A stretch of DNA of 64,000 bases from Dehalococcoidia bacterium (lineage in GTDB: Bacteria > Chloroflexota > Dehalococcoidia > UBA2979): the NCBI GenBank assembly GCA_009379925.1, contig WHSU01000005.1:62001-126000 (forward strand), in the 5' to 3' direction. Position 1 is the stretch's first letter. Every line of letters begins with the position of its first letter. The notes below the pieces were generated by a model. That model did no database searches, was not told the origin of the DNA, and worked only from the letters and a program-made list of their open reading frames with translations. This document shows, in pieces, positions 51,234 through 60,789 of this stretch. Both the position numbers and the translations under genes were made by a program.

Positions 51234-54200
51234 TCAGCCCCAGCTCTTCCCGGCCGGCATCGCCAGCACCTCCGCGGGGAGGAACTCCTCCACCGACTCC
51301 GCGATCAGGGTGCGTTGCTCGCCGGCGCGGGCCTCCAGGGTGCCCCGCACGCGCACGAAGGCTGCCGTGCGGACGACGTCCCGGTGTGCCTCCACGAGAT
51401 CGCGGTTGACGAGCACGTTCACCAGGCCGTGTTCATCCTCCAGCAGCAGGAAGATGATCCCCTTCGCGGTGAGCGGCTGCTGGCGGCAGACGACAAGGCC
51501 GGCGAAGTCAACGTGGCGGCCGCCGGGCATCGAGCGGAGGTGGAGGCTGGAGACGACGCCCTCGCCGAGCGCCGGGCGCAGGAACTGCATCGGATGGCTG
51601 TCCGGCGAGAGGCGCAGCACGGCGTAGTCGCTGGCCATGCGCTGGTACGCGGTGAAGTCCGCCAGGTTCACCTCGTCCTGCTCGGTCGGCAGCGCGAGGC
51701 GCAGTTGCCGGTCGCGTGGGCGCCGCAGCACGGCCTGCTCGAACCCGCCGGCGAAGAGTCCGAGCTGCCAGATCAGCTCGCGGCGGTTGAGTCCCATGCC
51801 GTCGAACGCCCCGGCGCGGATCAGGTTCGTGGTCGCTTCCTCGCTGAGCCCGGCGCGCTGCACGAACTCGAACAGCGAGCGGTATTCGCCGCCGCGATCA
51901 CGTTCCGCTTCGACGTGCTGGGCACCGGCCTCGCCGACCCCGCGCACGTAGCCCAGGCCGACGCGGACCGCACCGCGAAGGTCGGTCTGGGTGTCGTCCG
52001 GGGTGATCTCATCCACGGTGCAGACCGTGCCACTGAGGTTGACGTCCGGCCGGCGGATGGCGACGCCGTGACGCTGCGCGTCCTTCGTCAGCACGTGTGG
52101 TGGGTAGAACCCCATCGGCTGCTCGTTCAGGAGGGCGCACAGGTATTCCGGCGGGAAGTAGTGCTTCAGCCACGTCGACTGGTAGGCCAGCAGCCCGAAG
52201 GCGGCTCCGTGGCTGCGCGGGAAGCCAAACTCCGCGAAACCGAGCAGGTTCTCGAACATCGTCGTGGCGGCCGCCGCGTCCACGCCCCGCTCCGCCGCGC
52301 CCTGCATGAACTTGTCGCGGTAGCCCTCCATGATCGTCGCCGAACGCTTACGGCTCATGGCGCGCCGGAACGTCTCCGCCTCCCCGGCAGTGAAACCGCC
52401 CATGAGCTTGGCGACGTCGATCACCTGCTCCTGGAACAGCACCACGCCCAGCGTCTCGTCGAGTGCCTCCTCGACGCAGGCGGGGATGCGGATCGGAAAG
52501 GCGGGGTCGTGCCGCCTCGCCTCGCGGCGGCGGACGTAGGGGTTCACGGCGCCTCCGACGATCGGACCCGGGCGCACGATCGAGACCTGCACCGTCAGGT
52601 CGTCCAGGCTGCGCGGCTGCGTGCGCGGCAACATGGCTACCTGCGCCCTCGACTCGATCTGGAAGACCCCCACCGTGTCGCCTCGACAGATCTCGTCGTA
52701 GATGACGGTGTCGACCATGTCGATGCGCGAGAGGTCGACGATGCGATGGTGGTGCTGTTCAACCAGGTCCACACACTCCTCGACGACGCTCAGCATGCCG
52801 AGGCCGAGGAAGTCGATCTTCACCATGCGAGCGTCGTCGATGCTGTCCTTGTCCCAGTGGGCCAGGTAGCGGTCCGGCCAACGCGCCGGCTGGCAGGGCA
52901 CGCAGTCGATGAGCGGCTCCGAGGAGATCACCATGCCCCCGACGTGCTGCGAAAGGTGTCGTGGGAAGCCCGCCAGTTGATGCGCCATCTCCGCGAGGTG
53001 ACGCCACGCGCGCTCCTCCGGCGGCTCGGGGTACAAGGGTGCGGACTCGGCGACCCCGCGCTGGCGGCGCACCTCATCGCCTGCCTCGGTGGCGCGGTCG
53101 TAGGGCTTCGCGCGTTTGGCCAGCCGGTCCACCTCCGCCTCCGGCAGCCCCAGCGCTTTGCCGACATCGCGGACGGCCGAGCGGATGCGGTAGGTGGGGA
53201 AGGTCGCGACAAGGGCGGCGTGCTCCTTCCCCCAGTGCTCGTACACGCGCTTGATCAGGTGCTCGCGGATGTCGCGCGGGAAGTCCAGGTCGATGTCCGG
53301 GAGCGAGAGCAGGCCATCGTTGAGGAAGCGGTCCACCTTCAGACGGTGGCGGATGGGGTCGATGTGCGAGAGGCCGACCAGGTAGCAGACGATGGACGCC
53401 ACCGAAGAGCCCCGTCCGCGCCCAGGCGGCAGTTCCGTCACGCTGCGCGCGCGGCTGGGGCCGCGCACCTCCGCCGCCACCTGCTCGGCCAGCTTCATCA
53501 CCTCGTAGTAGACGAGGAAGAAGCCAGCCAGGCCGTTGAGCTCGATGAGCCCCAGTTCCTTCTCCAGCCGTTCCTCCGCCATGCGGCGTTCATGCAGGAC
53601 ATACTTCCGATCCAGCCGTTCCGTACAGACGCGGCGTAGCTCCTCGATCGGCGTGCGGCCCTCTTCGACGGGTGGCGACGGCAACTGGTAGCCCAGGTCC
53701 TGTGTCAGGTCGAAGGCGCACCGGCGGGCGATGCGGACCGAGTTGGCGGCGGCCTCCGGGTGGTAGGCGGCGAACCGCCGCGCCTGCTCCTCCGGGGACC
53801 GGAGGTAGAACTCCGCGTTGGGCCGCCGCTCGCGATGCGACCCGTCCAGCGTCTTGCGGTGCTTGATGGCGACCAGCACGTCCTGGAGCCGGTGGCGGTC
53901 CGGCTCGTGGTAGTGGACGTCGCCCGTCCCCACGACGCCGACGCCTGCCCGCTCCGCCAGGGCCACCAGCGCGCGGTTCCTGGGGCCGTCCCCATAGACG
54001 AGGTTGTCCTGCAACTCCACGAAGACCTGGTCGTGCCCGAACCACGCCGTCCAGCGCTCGAGCGCGGCCGCCGCCTCCGAGGTCCGTCCCTCCTGCACCA
54101 GCCGCGGCACGAGCCCGGCGCGACAGCCGGTCAGGACGACCAGCCCGCCGGCGTGCTCCCGTAGCGCCTCGACCGGTACGACGGGGTCCAGGCGGCGCGC

Positions 54201-54677
54201 CTCCCGGCCGGCCTGCTCCTGCTCGAAGAGCCCGAAGGCGCGGCTGGAGAGCCGGCAGAGGTTGGAGTAGCCTCGCCGATCCTCCGCGAGCAGCGTGAGG
54301 TGCGAACGGACGCCGTCCGCCTCCTGGACCGTGAGTTCGAGTCCGACGATCGCTCGGAGCCCGGCCTCCTTTGCGGAGCGCGCGAACTCCATCGACCCGT
54401 ACATGCCGTCGTGGTCGGTGAGGGCCAGCGCTCGATGGCCCTGGGCGTCCGCCTGCGCCAGCAGCTCATCGATGCTCGACGCACCCTCCAGAAGCGAGTA
54501 GTTGGAGTGCAGGTGCAGCTCGACGTACGGCACGCCGTCCAGCACCGAGAGCGGCACCGGCGCGACGGGGTCGCGCGGCGCCATCGAACGCGGCGTGTCC
54601 GCCGCGATGGCCTGGTCGGCGGCGCGGCGGCGTGCGGCGAACGCCTCCCACGAGTACAGACCAGCCGGCTGACTCAT
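51234..54677 (-). CDS. dnaE2: Error-prone DNA polymerase III alpha-like
   Basis: The protein has 1147 residues from the ATG at 54677 (the frame runs further, but this start overlaps the preceding gene's stop). The PHP domain starts at VELHLHSNYSLLEGASS (about 52); the C-family polymerase core has LPDIDLDFPRD and GPIVGGAVNPYVRR; an OB fold sits near the C-terminus (FAGLVVCRQQPLTAKGI). The length fits DnaE2. It does translesion synthesis together with ImuB after DNA damage. It lies at the end of the imuB-DUF6504-dnaE2 run and is expected to be under SOS control. Confidence 0.93.
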   Translation of the reverse strand: MSQPAGLYSWEAFAARRRAADQAIAADTPRSMAPRDPVAPVPLSVLDGVPYVELHLHSNYSLLEGASSIDELLAQADAQGHRALALTDHDGMYGSMEFARSAKEAGLRAIVGLELTVQEADGVRSHLTLLAEDRRGYSNLCRLSSRAFGLFEQEQAGREARRLDPVVPVEALREHAGGLVVLTGCRAGLVPRLVQEGRTSEAAAALERWTAWFGHDQVFVELQDNLVYGDGPRNRALVALAERAGVGVVGTGDVHYHEPDRHRLQDVLVAIKHRKTLDGSHRERRPNAEFYLRSPEEQARRFAAYHPEAAANSVRIARRCAFDLTQDLGYQLPSPPVEEGRTPIEELRRVCTERLDRKYVLHERRMAEERLEKELGLIELNGLAGFFLVYYEVMKLAEQVAAEVRGPSRARSVTELPPGRGRGSSVASIVCYLVGLSHIDPIRHRLKVDRFLNDGLLSLPDIDLDFPRDIREHLIKRVYEHWGKEHAALVATFPTYRIRSAVRDVGKALGLPEAEVDRLAKRAKPYDRATEAGDEVRRQRGVAESAPLYPEPPEERAWRHLAEMAHQLAGFPRHLSQHVGGMVISSEPLIDCVPCQPARWPDRYLAHWDKDSIDDARMVKIDFLGLGMLSVVEECVDLVEQHHHRIVDLSRIDMVDTVIYDEICRGDTVGVFQIESRAQVAMLPRTQPRSLDDLTVQVSIVRPGPIVGGAVNPYVRRREARRHDPAFPIRIPACVEEALDETLGVVLFQEQVIDVAKLMGGFTAGEAETFRRAMSRKRSATIMEGYRDKFMQGAAERGVDAAAATTMFENLLGFAEFGFPRSHGAAFGLLAYQSTWLKHYFPPEYLCALLNEQPMGFYPPHVLTKDAQRHGVAIRRPDVNLSGTVCTVDEITPDDTQTDLRGAVRVGLGYVRGVGEAGAQHVEAERDRGGEYRSLFEFVQRAGLSEEATTNLIRAGAFDGMGLNRRELIWQLGLFAGGFEQAVLRRPRDRQLRLALPTEQDEVNLADFTAYQRMASDYAVLRLSPDSHPMQFLRPALGEGVVSSLHLRSMPGGRHVDFAGLVVCRQQPLTAKGIIFLLLEDEHGLVNVLVNRDLVEAHRDVVRTAAFVRVRGTLEARAGEQRTLIAESVEEFLPAEVLAMPAGKSWG

Positions 54678-55018
54678 GGCGCGGCCCCCGACCGTCCCGG
54701 CGATGTGTACGACTGCTCGAACCAGGCGCCGGCCGCGTCGTCTCGGAAGAGCGTCAGCGGCCGGCCCCCCTCCAGGATGACGCGGTAGTACGTGCGCGCC
54801 TGCGACGCCTCGCGCCACCACGCCTCGGCCAGACGCCAGACCTCTTCGACCCGCTCGACATCGAGTTCCGGGCCGGGACGGCCGCGGGCATCCGTGCGCG
54901 CCACGGCCAGCGGCTGCCCGGCGGCATCGCACCGCACCGTCAGCCCCCTCGGCAGCCCGAGCGGACGCAGGGAGGCCGTGGATGGACCGGCGCGGAGCCG
55001 GCCGTCTTGCCGGCTCAC
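54674..55018 (-). CDS. DUF6504-like small protein in the mutagenesis cassette
   Basis: The protein has 114 residues. It has a Gly/Arg-rich beginning, then EEVWRLAEAWWREASQARTYYRVILEGGRPLTLFRDDAAGAWFEQSY, the pattern of the short DUF6504 proteins that sit between imuB and dnaE2 in other high-GC bacteria, as I recall. The start and stop overlap the flanking genes by 4 nt, so it is tightly coupled. The function is unknown; a mutasome accessory is a reasonable inference. Confidence 0.75.
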   Translation of the reverse strand: MSRQDGRLRAGPSTASLRPLGLPRGLTVRCDAAGQPLAVARTDARGRPGPELDVERVEEVWRLAEAWWREASQARTYYRVILEGGRPLTLFRDDAAGAWFEQSYTSPGRSGAAP

Positions 55019-56235
55019 GGGTCGTACTCCAGCAGCGCGTACCGCCGCTCCGGCAGCCTGTGCCAGGGCTCGACATCCACTACCCGCGCGATCGGCGAGG
55101 CACCGAAGCGCACCTTCAGATGGCGCACCATCTCGTCCAGTTGCTCGCGACGCCGGGTCTGTTCCACGTCCAGCAGGCTGCGCTGGCGGCCGCTCTCCCG
55201 CGTCAGCCCCGACAGCTCCAGCGTGACCAGCGACAGCGGTCCGGGGAACGTGGCGTACTCCACGAGCGAGCGCAGCAGCGTCCAGAGGCGCGCACGGTCA
55301 CCGACCGGCTCGCGTAGCACCTGCTCGCGCTCCCACAGGCCTCCGCGCTCGGTCTCCCCGCGGAGGCGGACCTGGCGCACGAACCGGTGCCGGGCGCGGG
55401 GGTGCCGCAGCGCGCGTCCCAGCATCTGCTCCAGCGCGTGCAGGACCGACTCGCGGCTGACCAACGGCGGCTCCGCCTGCACCTGCTCGACCACCCGCTC
55501 GCGCTCCCACGGCCGGGGGTAGAGGGGACGCGGGTCCTCGCCGCATGCGGCGAGCCAGGCGGCGCCACCCTCGAATCCGAACTGCGCCTCAACCGCGTGA
55601 CGGGGCAGCGCCGCAAACTGCCCGCACGTGTCGATCCCCAGCAGGCGCAGCCGCTCCACCGCCTCAACTGAGAGCGGCAGGCACGAGACCGGTTCCGGGG
55701 CCAGGAAGGCCGCCGCGTCCTCGGTGGTGACGTGGACGGTCGCTCCGGGGCCGGCGCGGGTGGCGGCGACGAGCGCGGTGAGGCGGTGACCGGCGATCCC
55801 GAGACGCGGGGCGAGGGCGGCGGGCACGCCGGCGAACACGGCGCGTTGCACGTCCTGGATGGCGGGATAGAGCCCCTCCGTCCCGCGCAGGTCCGCGAAG
55901 ACGATGCCGTGCTCCGCCGCCTCGACCAGCGGGCTGACGGCAGCCATCACCTCCACCAGCGCATCCGCGTAGCGGGCGACATGCGCGGGACGCGGCTCCA
56001 GGACGTGCAGCGTGGGGCACAGGCCCACCGCATCGCGCAGCGTCATGCCGGCACGGACGCCGTGTGCCGCCGCCTCGCGATTGGCGTCGGCCACTCGCCC
56101 GCGGGCCTCGTCGCTGAGCGCGACCGGCGCCCCTTGCAGACCGGGACGGCCGGCCAGCTCGCACTGGAACGCCAGCGAGGGGATCGCCAGGCAGGCGACC
56201 GATCGAGATGGGACGTCGAGTCGTACTGTGGACAT
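55015..56235 (-). CDS. imuB: ImuB-type Y-family polymerase-like protein
   Basis: The protein has 406 residues with UmuC/DinB-like palm and fingers (VACLAIPSLAFQCELAG; SPLVEAAEHGIVFADLRG). The catalytic acidic residues of true Y-family polymerases (D in YxDxDxF, DE in the second motif) are absent, as expected for ImuB, which is a catalytically dead adapter binding the beta clamp and DnaE2. No ImuA/ImuA-prime gene is next to it. Its ATG lies inside one of the SOS-box-like elements. Confidence 0.88.
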   Translation of the reverse strand: MSTVRLDVPSRSVACLAIPSLAFQCELAGRPGLQGAPVALSDEARGRVADANREAAAHGVRAGMTLRDAVGLCPTLHVLEPRPAHVARYADALVEVMAAVSPLVEAAEHGIVFADLRGTEGLYPAIQDVQRAVFAGVPAALAPRLGIAGHRLTALVAATRAGPGATVHVTTEDAAAFLAPEPVSCLPLSVEAVERLRLLGIDTCGQFAALPRHAVEAQFGFEGGAAWLAACGEDPRPLYPRPWERERVVEQVQAEPPLVSRESVLHALEQMLGRALRHPRARHRFVRQVRLRGETERGGLWEREQVLREPVGDRARLWTLLRSLVEYATFPGPLSLVTLELSGLTRESGRQRSLLDVEQTRRREQLDEMVRHLKVRFGASPIARVVDVEPWHRLPERRYALLEYDP

Positions 56236-56243
56236 CTGTTCCC
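56230..56243. promoter_or_regulatory. Second, weaker SOS-like element overlapping the imuB start codon
   Basis: On the minus strand the sequence GGGAACAGATGTCC repeats the GAACAGATGT core of the upstream box about 41 bp away and matches the consensus less well (about 11 of 14). The ATG of imuB lies inside it (56233-56235). Confidence 0.45.
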
Positions 56244-56270
56244 CCGCCAGGAGGTGGCAGAGAGCGTATC

Positions 56271-56284
56271 AGAACAGATGTTTC
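56271..56284. promoter_or_regulatory. LexA-type SOS box upstream of imuB
   Basis: AGAACAGATGTTTC matches the Gram-positive SOS consensus CGAACRNRYGTTYC at 13 of 14 positions, 36 bp upstream of the imuB ATG on the minus strand. It likely binds LexA and derepresses imuB-DUF6504-dnaE2 after DNA damage. Confidence 0.75.
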
Positions 56285-56384
56285 ATTTCCAGTGGTGAAC
56301 AGCAGACCTTTTCGCGCGGACAGCACCGTCATCCATAGCGTACCGAGTGCTCGACAGCCCCACGCCCCGCGCAGGCCGTTCTAC

Positions 56385-57707
56385 CTACTCCCAGCGCGTG
56401 ACGACACCGGCCTCCACGAGGGCGGCGACTTCGTCATCGGTGAGTCCGCACTCGCGGAGGACCTCGTCCGTGTGCTGACCGAGGGTGGGCGCGGGCCGGG
56501 CGGCGACGACCGGCGTCGCGGACATCCGGACCAGCGGGCTGACGACGCGCTGGGGGCCGGTCACCGGGTGCACGAGGGGGGTCATCATCCCCTCCGCCAG
56601 CACCTGGACATCGTCGGACATCTCCTCGGCGAGGTGCACGGTCGAGGCGGGCACGCCTTCCTGGACGAAGACCGCCTCCCACTCCTCGGCGCTCCGTGCC
56701 ATCAACTTCGCCTGGATCTCCGCCCGCCAGCCCTCCACCCGAGCGTCGGCGTCGGGAGCGGCCGCATCGAACTCCGGGGAGTCCGTGTCGTCATGGATGC
56801 CGAGGACGCGCCGGATGGTGTTGCGGTTCTGCAGCGTGATGGCGCCCAGGATGAGCGCCCCCTGCTTCGTGTCGTAGCCGCGGTAGTACAGGCGGTGCGA
56901 CGTCAGCCGGACCGTCTCGTCTCGAAGGCCGATCACGTCGCGAAACGCGACGCCCGAGGCGCGCGCCGCCTGCATCCGCTCGAGCAGCGGGTCGCGCACG
57001 GTGACGTCGTGTACCGGCTCCCGCATCACCTTGTTCGACATCAGTTCCAGGGCCGTCTGGAGCAGCGAAAGCCGTACTTCCTGTCCTCGGCCGGTGCGTG
57101 AGCGCTCGAACAGGGCGGCGCAGATGGCCATGGCTGCGGCGAAGGCGGTGGAACGGTCGATGAACGGCGTGGCGGTGAGCCAGACGGGCGCGCCCTCCTC
57201 GTCGACCTTGCCCTCGGCCGCGATCATCCCGGAGTACGCCTGCGTGGCGATGTCGGACCCGGCGCGCGTTGCGTAAGGGCCGCGGTCCCCGAAACCGGTG
57301 ATGGTGGCGCAGATGATGTCGGGACGCAGCGCGCGCAGCGACTCGTAGTCGATGCCGAGCCGCTCCGCGACGCCGAAGCGATAGTTGCTCAACACCACAT
57401 CGAAGTGCGGGAGCAGGCGCTTCACGAGGTCGCGGCCGGCGGCCTGGCCGAGGTCGATCGTGACGCTGCGCTTGCCGCGGTTCAGCGACTGGAAGTACTT
57501 GCCCTCGTTCGGCACGACTGCGCCGCTGTTGCGCCGGTCTTCGCCGCGCGGCGGCTCCACCTTCACCACGTCTGCGCCCAGGTCCGAGAGGTGAATCCCG
57601 GCGACGGGTCCCGCGATGATCTGCGTGAACTCCAGCACGCGGATGCCGCGCAGCGGACCGCCGCCGAGCCCGTCCGTGTCGTCGGCCGGCGACATAGGCG
57701 GAGGCAT
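56385..57707 (-). CDS. CaiB/BaiF (class III) CoA-transferase
   Basis: The protein has 440 residues. GIRVLEFTQIIAGPVAGIHLSDLGADVVKVEPP at the N-terminus, KRSVTIDLGQ, and likely catalytic Asp184 in TPFIDRST. It is in the same strand direction as the acyl-CoA dehydrogenase, whose stop is only 26 nt upstream, so the pair may form an operon activating and oxidising a carboxylic acid. It differs from the paralogue at 32670 in length and sequence. Substrate unknown. Confidence 0.88.
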   Translation of the reverse strand: MPPPMSPADDTDGLGGGPLRGIRVLEFTQIIAGPVAGIHLSDLGADVVKVEPPRGEDRRNSGAVVPNEGKYFQSLNRGKRSVTIDLGQAAGRDLVKRLLPHFDVVLSNYRFGVAERLGIDYESLRALRPDIICATITGFGDRGPYATRAGSDIATQAYSGMIAAEGKVDEEGAPVWLTATPFIDRSTAFAAAMAICAALFERSRTGRGQEVRLSLLQTALELMSNKVMREPVHDVTVRDPLLERMQAARASGVAFRDVIGLRDETVRLTSHRLYYRGYDTKQGALILGAITLQNRNTIRRVLGIHDDTDSPEFDAAAPDADARVEGWRAEIQAKLMARSAEEWEAVFVQEGVPASTVHLAEEMSDDVQVLAEGMMTPLVHPVTGPQRVVSPLVRMSATPVVAARPAPTLGQHTDEVLRECGLTDDEVAALVEAGVVTRWE

Positions 57708-57732
57708 GGGTGTCCCTTCTAGCCACGCGGCT

Positions 57733-58920
57733 CTAGCCGCGCGGCAAGCCCAGGCCGCGTGTGGCGATCACGTTGCGCTGCACCTCGGACGTGCCGCCGC
57801 GGAGGCCGGCCGGCACCATCCGCAGATAGGTGTCCGTGTACCGGCCGGCGGCCGTGCCGTCGGCCCATCGGGTGGCCGCGAGGCCGAACGCCCGCGAGGC
57901 GGTGAGGGCCAGCCGCTGGTTGAGCTCCGAGGCGAAGAGTTTGGAGGTGGAGGCCTCGTAGTTAGGGATCACCCCGCGGTTCTGCATCGAGATGATGCGG
58001 AAGGAGAAATTGAACATCACCTCCGTCTCCACGTAGCGGTCGGCGATGGCCCCGCGCGTCGATGCGGACGGGACACGGCCGTCCGACTGGAGGTCCTCGA
58101 TCAGTCCGCTGATCAGGCGTCGCGCGCCGACGGCGGCGGAGATGTTGGACCGCTCGAAGTCGAGCAGCGTCATCGCCACGTACCAGCCTCGGTTCTCGTC
58201 GCCGACCAGGTTGCCGGCCGGCACCCGGACATCCTCGAAGAACGTCTCGTTGAAGTAGTGGTGGCCGCCCATATCGATGAGGGGGCGCACGCTGAGGCCG
58301 GGCGTCTTGATGTCGTCGATGAGCAGGAACGAGATGCCTCGATGCTTCGGCGCCTGCGGGTCAGTCCGCACGAGGGCAAAGATGGCATCCGCCGTGTGGG
58401 CGCCGGAGGTCCAGATCTTCTGGCCGTTCACCACCCACTCGTCGCCGTCACGCCGCGCGGAGGTCTGTAGCGACGCCAGGTCAGAGCCCGAGCCGGGCTC
58501 CGAGTAGCCCTGCGCCCAGGCGACCTCGCCGCGTAGGATAGGCGGTAGATACTTCGCCTTCTGCTCCTGCGACCCATGCACGATGAGCGTCGGCCCCAGG
58601 AGGCCGACGCCGGAACCGCCGACACCAGGGGCGCCGGCCGCGGCGAACTCCTGGTTGAGGATGAACTGCTCGTTCGGGGTCAGACCGGCGCCGCCGAACT
58701 CGGCCGGCCACTGGGGCGCCACCCACCCGCGAGGGCTCAGCGCCTCCTGCCACTGCGCCGCCGCCTCGCGCACGGCCGGATCGTCCGACTTGCGGTCGAA
58801 CTCCCACGCCCGCTCGCCCGGCCCCTCGCCCCGCCGGTAGCGCTCCGGGAGTTGCCGCTCGATAACCTCGCGCACCTCCGCGCGGAAGGCCGCCTGCTCC
58901 GGCGAGTCGTTCCAGTCCAT
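57733..58920 (-). CDS. Acyl-CoA dehydrogenase
   Basis: The protein has 395 residues from the ATG at 58920 (AGGAGG at 7-nt spacing). ACAD signatures: WPAEFGGAGLTPNEQ, YSEPGSGSDLASLQTSA (FAD and substrate site), GQKIWTSGAH, and the C-terminal GGTSEVQRNVIATRGLGLPRG. It introduces the alpha-beta double bond in an acyl-CoA with transfer to ETF. The gap before the CoA-transferase is short, suggesting a joint catabolic operon. The large N-terminal extension of the reading frame (to 59130) is unlikely. Confidence 0.9.
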   Translation of the reverse strand: MDWNDSPEQAAFRAEVREVIERQLPERYRRGEGPGERAWEFDRKSDDPAVREAAAQWQEALSPRGWVAPQWPAEFGGAGLTPNEQFILNQEFAAAGAPGVGGSGVGLLGPTLIVHGSQEQKAKYLPPILRGEVAWAQGYSEPGSGSDLASLQTSARRDGDEWVVNGQKIWTSGAHTADAIFALVRTDPQAPKHRGISFLLIDDIKTPGLSVRPLIDMGGHHYFNETFFEDVRVPAGNLVGDENRGWYVAMTLLDFERSNISAAVGARRLISGLIEDLQSDGRVPSASTRGAIADRYVETEVMFNFSFRIISMQNRGVIPNYEASTSKLFASELNQRLALTASRAFGLAATRWADGTAAGRYTDTYLRMVPAGLRGGTSEVQRNVIATRGLGLPRG

Positions 58921-59119
58921 CGGTCTCCTCCTTCGGCGCACCCATCGCCTTGCCAGGGCCGCCGAGGGCACACTGTAGCGCCTTCCGCGGCGATGCTCGC
59001 GGCCGGACGGGGTGCTCGCGCCTCGACGGGCCATGGGGGTACGGATGCGGCCGTGCGCTAGGATGCCGGGGGCCGCGTCACGCGCACGATCGCGCGCGGT
59101 CTCAGGAGGGGAGTGCGGG

Positions 59120-60172
59120 ATGCCGGGCATCGGACGGCTGGTCTACTTCGAACGCTGGATCGACCCGCTCGCGCAGACGCTGCTGTCCGAGGGGCCGGCC
59201 GCCGAGATGCAGCGCGTCTCCCGCGACGACCCCGGCGATGTCGTGGAGGCGGCGTTCCTGGACGCGCACTGGTACCAGCTCACCTCCACGCGTGGCGAGG
59301 TCCCGGAGGCCTTCCGCGTGGACGCGCGGCTGCTGGGCCGCGCTCCCAACCTGTTGGCCGTGTCCACCCATGGCGCCGGCTTCGACACCGTCGACCTCGA
59401 GGCGTGCACGCGCGCCGGTGTGCTGGCGGTGAACCAGTCCGGCGGCAACCTGGAGGCCGTGGCGGAGCACACGCTGGGCCTGATGCTGATGCTCTCCAAG
59501 CGGGCGATCGAGGCCGACCGCCACATGCGACGTGAGCGCGGCTGGGTACGCGGCGACTTCACCGGCCACGACCTGACCGGCAAGACCCTGGGCCTGGTCG
59601 GGCTCGGCAATGTCGGCCGTCGTGTGGCGACACTGGCGCGCCTGGCGTTCAGCATGCGCATGCTGGCGCACGACCCTTATGTCGCTGACGACGTGTTCGC
59701 GGAGCACGGCGTGGAGCGTGTCCCGCTGGCGGAGCTGCTTGGGGAGGCGGACTTCGTCTCGATTCACTGCCCCCGGACGCCCGAGACCGAGGGGATGCTG
59801 GGTGCGGCGGAGTTGGCCTGCATGAAACCCACCGCATTCGTCCTGAACACAGCGCGCGGCGGGATGCTGGACGAATACGCACTGGCCGATGCGCTCGCCG
59901 CCGGACGGCTGGCCGGCGCGGGCATCGATGTGTGGGACGTGGAGCCGCCGCCGCTGGACCACCCCCTGCTGGGCCGCGACAACGTGATCGCGACGCCGCA
60001 CATCGCGGGCGTGACGGCAGAGGCCCGCGAGCGGATGGCCGTGTACGCGGTGGACCAGTGGCGCCATATCTGGCGAGGCGAACGCCCGGCACGCCTGCTC
60101 AATCCCGAGGCGTGGCCCGCCTATCTTAAGCGGCGCACGGCGATCCTGCGGGAGGCGCGCGCCGACGACTAG
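59120..60172 (+). CDS. D-isomer-specific 2-hydroxyacid dehydrogenase
   Basis: The protein has 350 residues from the ATG at 59120, with AGGAGGGGAG upstream. Cofactor site GLVGLGNVGRRVATLARLAF; catalytic Arg in LNTARGGML, Glu in VEPPP and His in TPHIAGVT. Typical NAD-dependent reductase or dehydrogenase of a 2-hydroxy acid (phosphoglycerate-dehydrogenase-like, no ACT domain). Its stop overlaps that of the convergent ThDP gene by 2 nt. Confidence 0.88.
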   Translation: MPGIGRLVYFERWIDPLAQTLLSEGPAAEMQRVSRDDPGDVVEAAFLDAHWYQLTSTRGEVPEAFRVDARLLGRAPNLLAVSTHGAGFDTVDLEACTRAGVLAVNQSGGNLEAVAEHTLGLMLMLSKRAIEADRHMRRERGWVRGDFTGHDLTGKTLGLVGLGNVGRRVATLARLAFSMRMLAHDPYVADDVFAEHGVERVPLAELLGEADFVSIHCPRTPETEGMLGAAELACMKPTAFVLNTARGGMLDEYALADALAAGRLAGAGIDVWDVEPPPLDHPLLGRDNVIATPHIAGVTAEARERMAVYAVDQWRHIWRGERPARLLNPEAWPAYLKRRTAILREARADD

Positions 60173-60779
60173 CGCGCGGGGGCCTTCGCCAGCGAGTCAC
60201 GCACGGTCTGCCAGTCCTGCGCGAGCGGGCGGCCGTCTGCTCGGTCGGGACCGGCGGTTTCTGGTAGTCGCGGCGGACGGGCTCCGTCATCAGTTCCACC
60301 AGGACCGGCCCGTCCACCTCGAGCAACTCGTCGAAGGCGGCGTCGAACGACTCGACATCTTCGAAGCGCACCGCCTTCGCGTAACCCGCGCCCTCGGCGA
60401 GCCCGGTAAACGACATGCGCCCCTCGGAGAGGACCGGCTGGCTACCGCTGGTGTCGTAGACCCCGTTGTGAAACACCACGTGCAGGAACCGCCGCGGCGC
60501 CGCGTCCGCGATGGTGAGCAGCGACCCCAGTTGCATCGCCAGCGAGCCGTCGCCATCGAGGACCCACACCGGCACGTCCGGCCGCGCCAGCGCCACCCCG
60601 AGACCAAAGGTCGATGCGCCCCCCATGAAGCCCACGCAGCGGAGGTCCCGCTCGGTGACGTCGCGTTCGCGCCACGGGGCGATCGTGGTCATCGTGGAGA
60701 CAACCACCTGGTCCTTCCGGCGGCGGTTCAGGACATCCAGGGCGCCACCCAGCGGCATGTGCGTCGTCGTCGCTTCCAT
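60169..60779 (-). pseudogene. ThDP-binding C-terminal half of a split decarboxylase, frameshifted near the end
   Basis: The frame from 60779 encodes the beta/PP part of a sulfopyruvate/phosphonopyruvate-type decarboxylase: LDGDGSLAMQLGSLLTIADAAP, VVFHNGVYDTSG (GDG-x(n)-N motif) and the closing GPVLVELMTEPVRRDY. At about 60237 the frame shifts; the next frame gives DGRPLAQDWQTVRDSLAK, then APAR and a TAG at 60169. Restoring one G (CAG-GAC) joins them. Intact it would be about 203 residues. It pairs with the alpha-type gene at 60790. Confidence 0.75.
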
Positions 60780-60789
60780 GGACTGCCTC

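Noticed and set aside
51234-55076. A 1280-residue frame giving a longer DnaE2
   Set aside because: The extra N-terminal region overlaps the coupled DUF6504 gene and is out of register with the DnaE2 family start; the ATG at 54677 is preferred.
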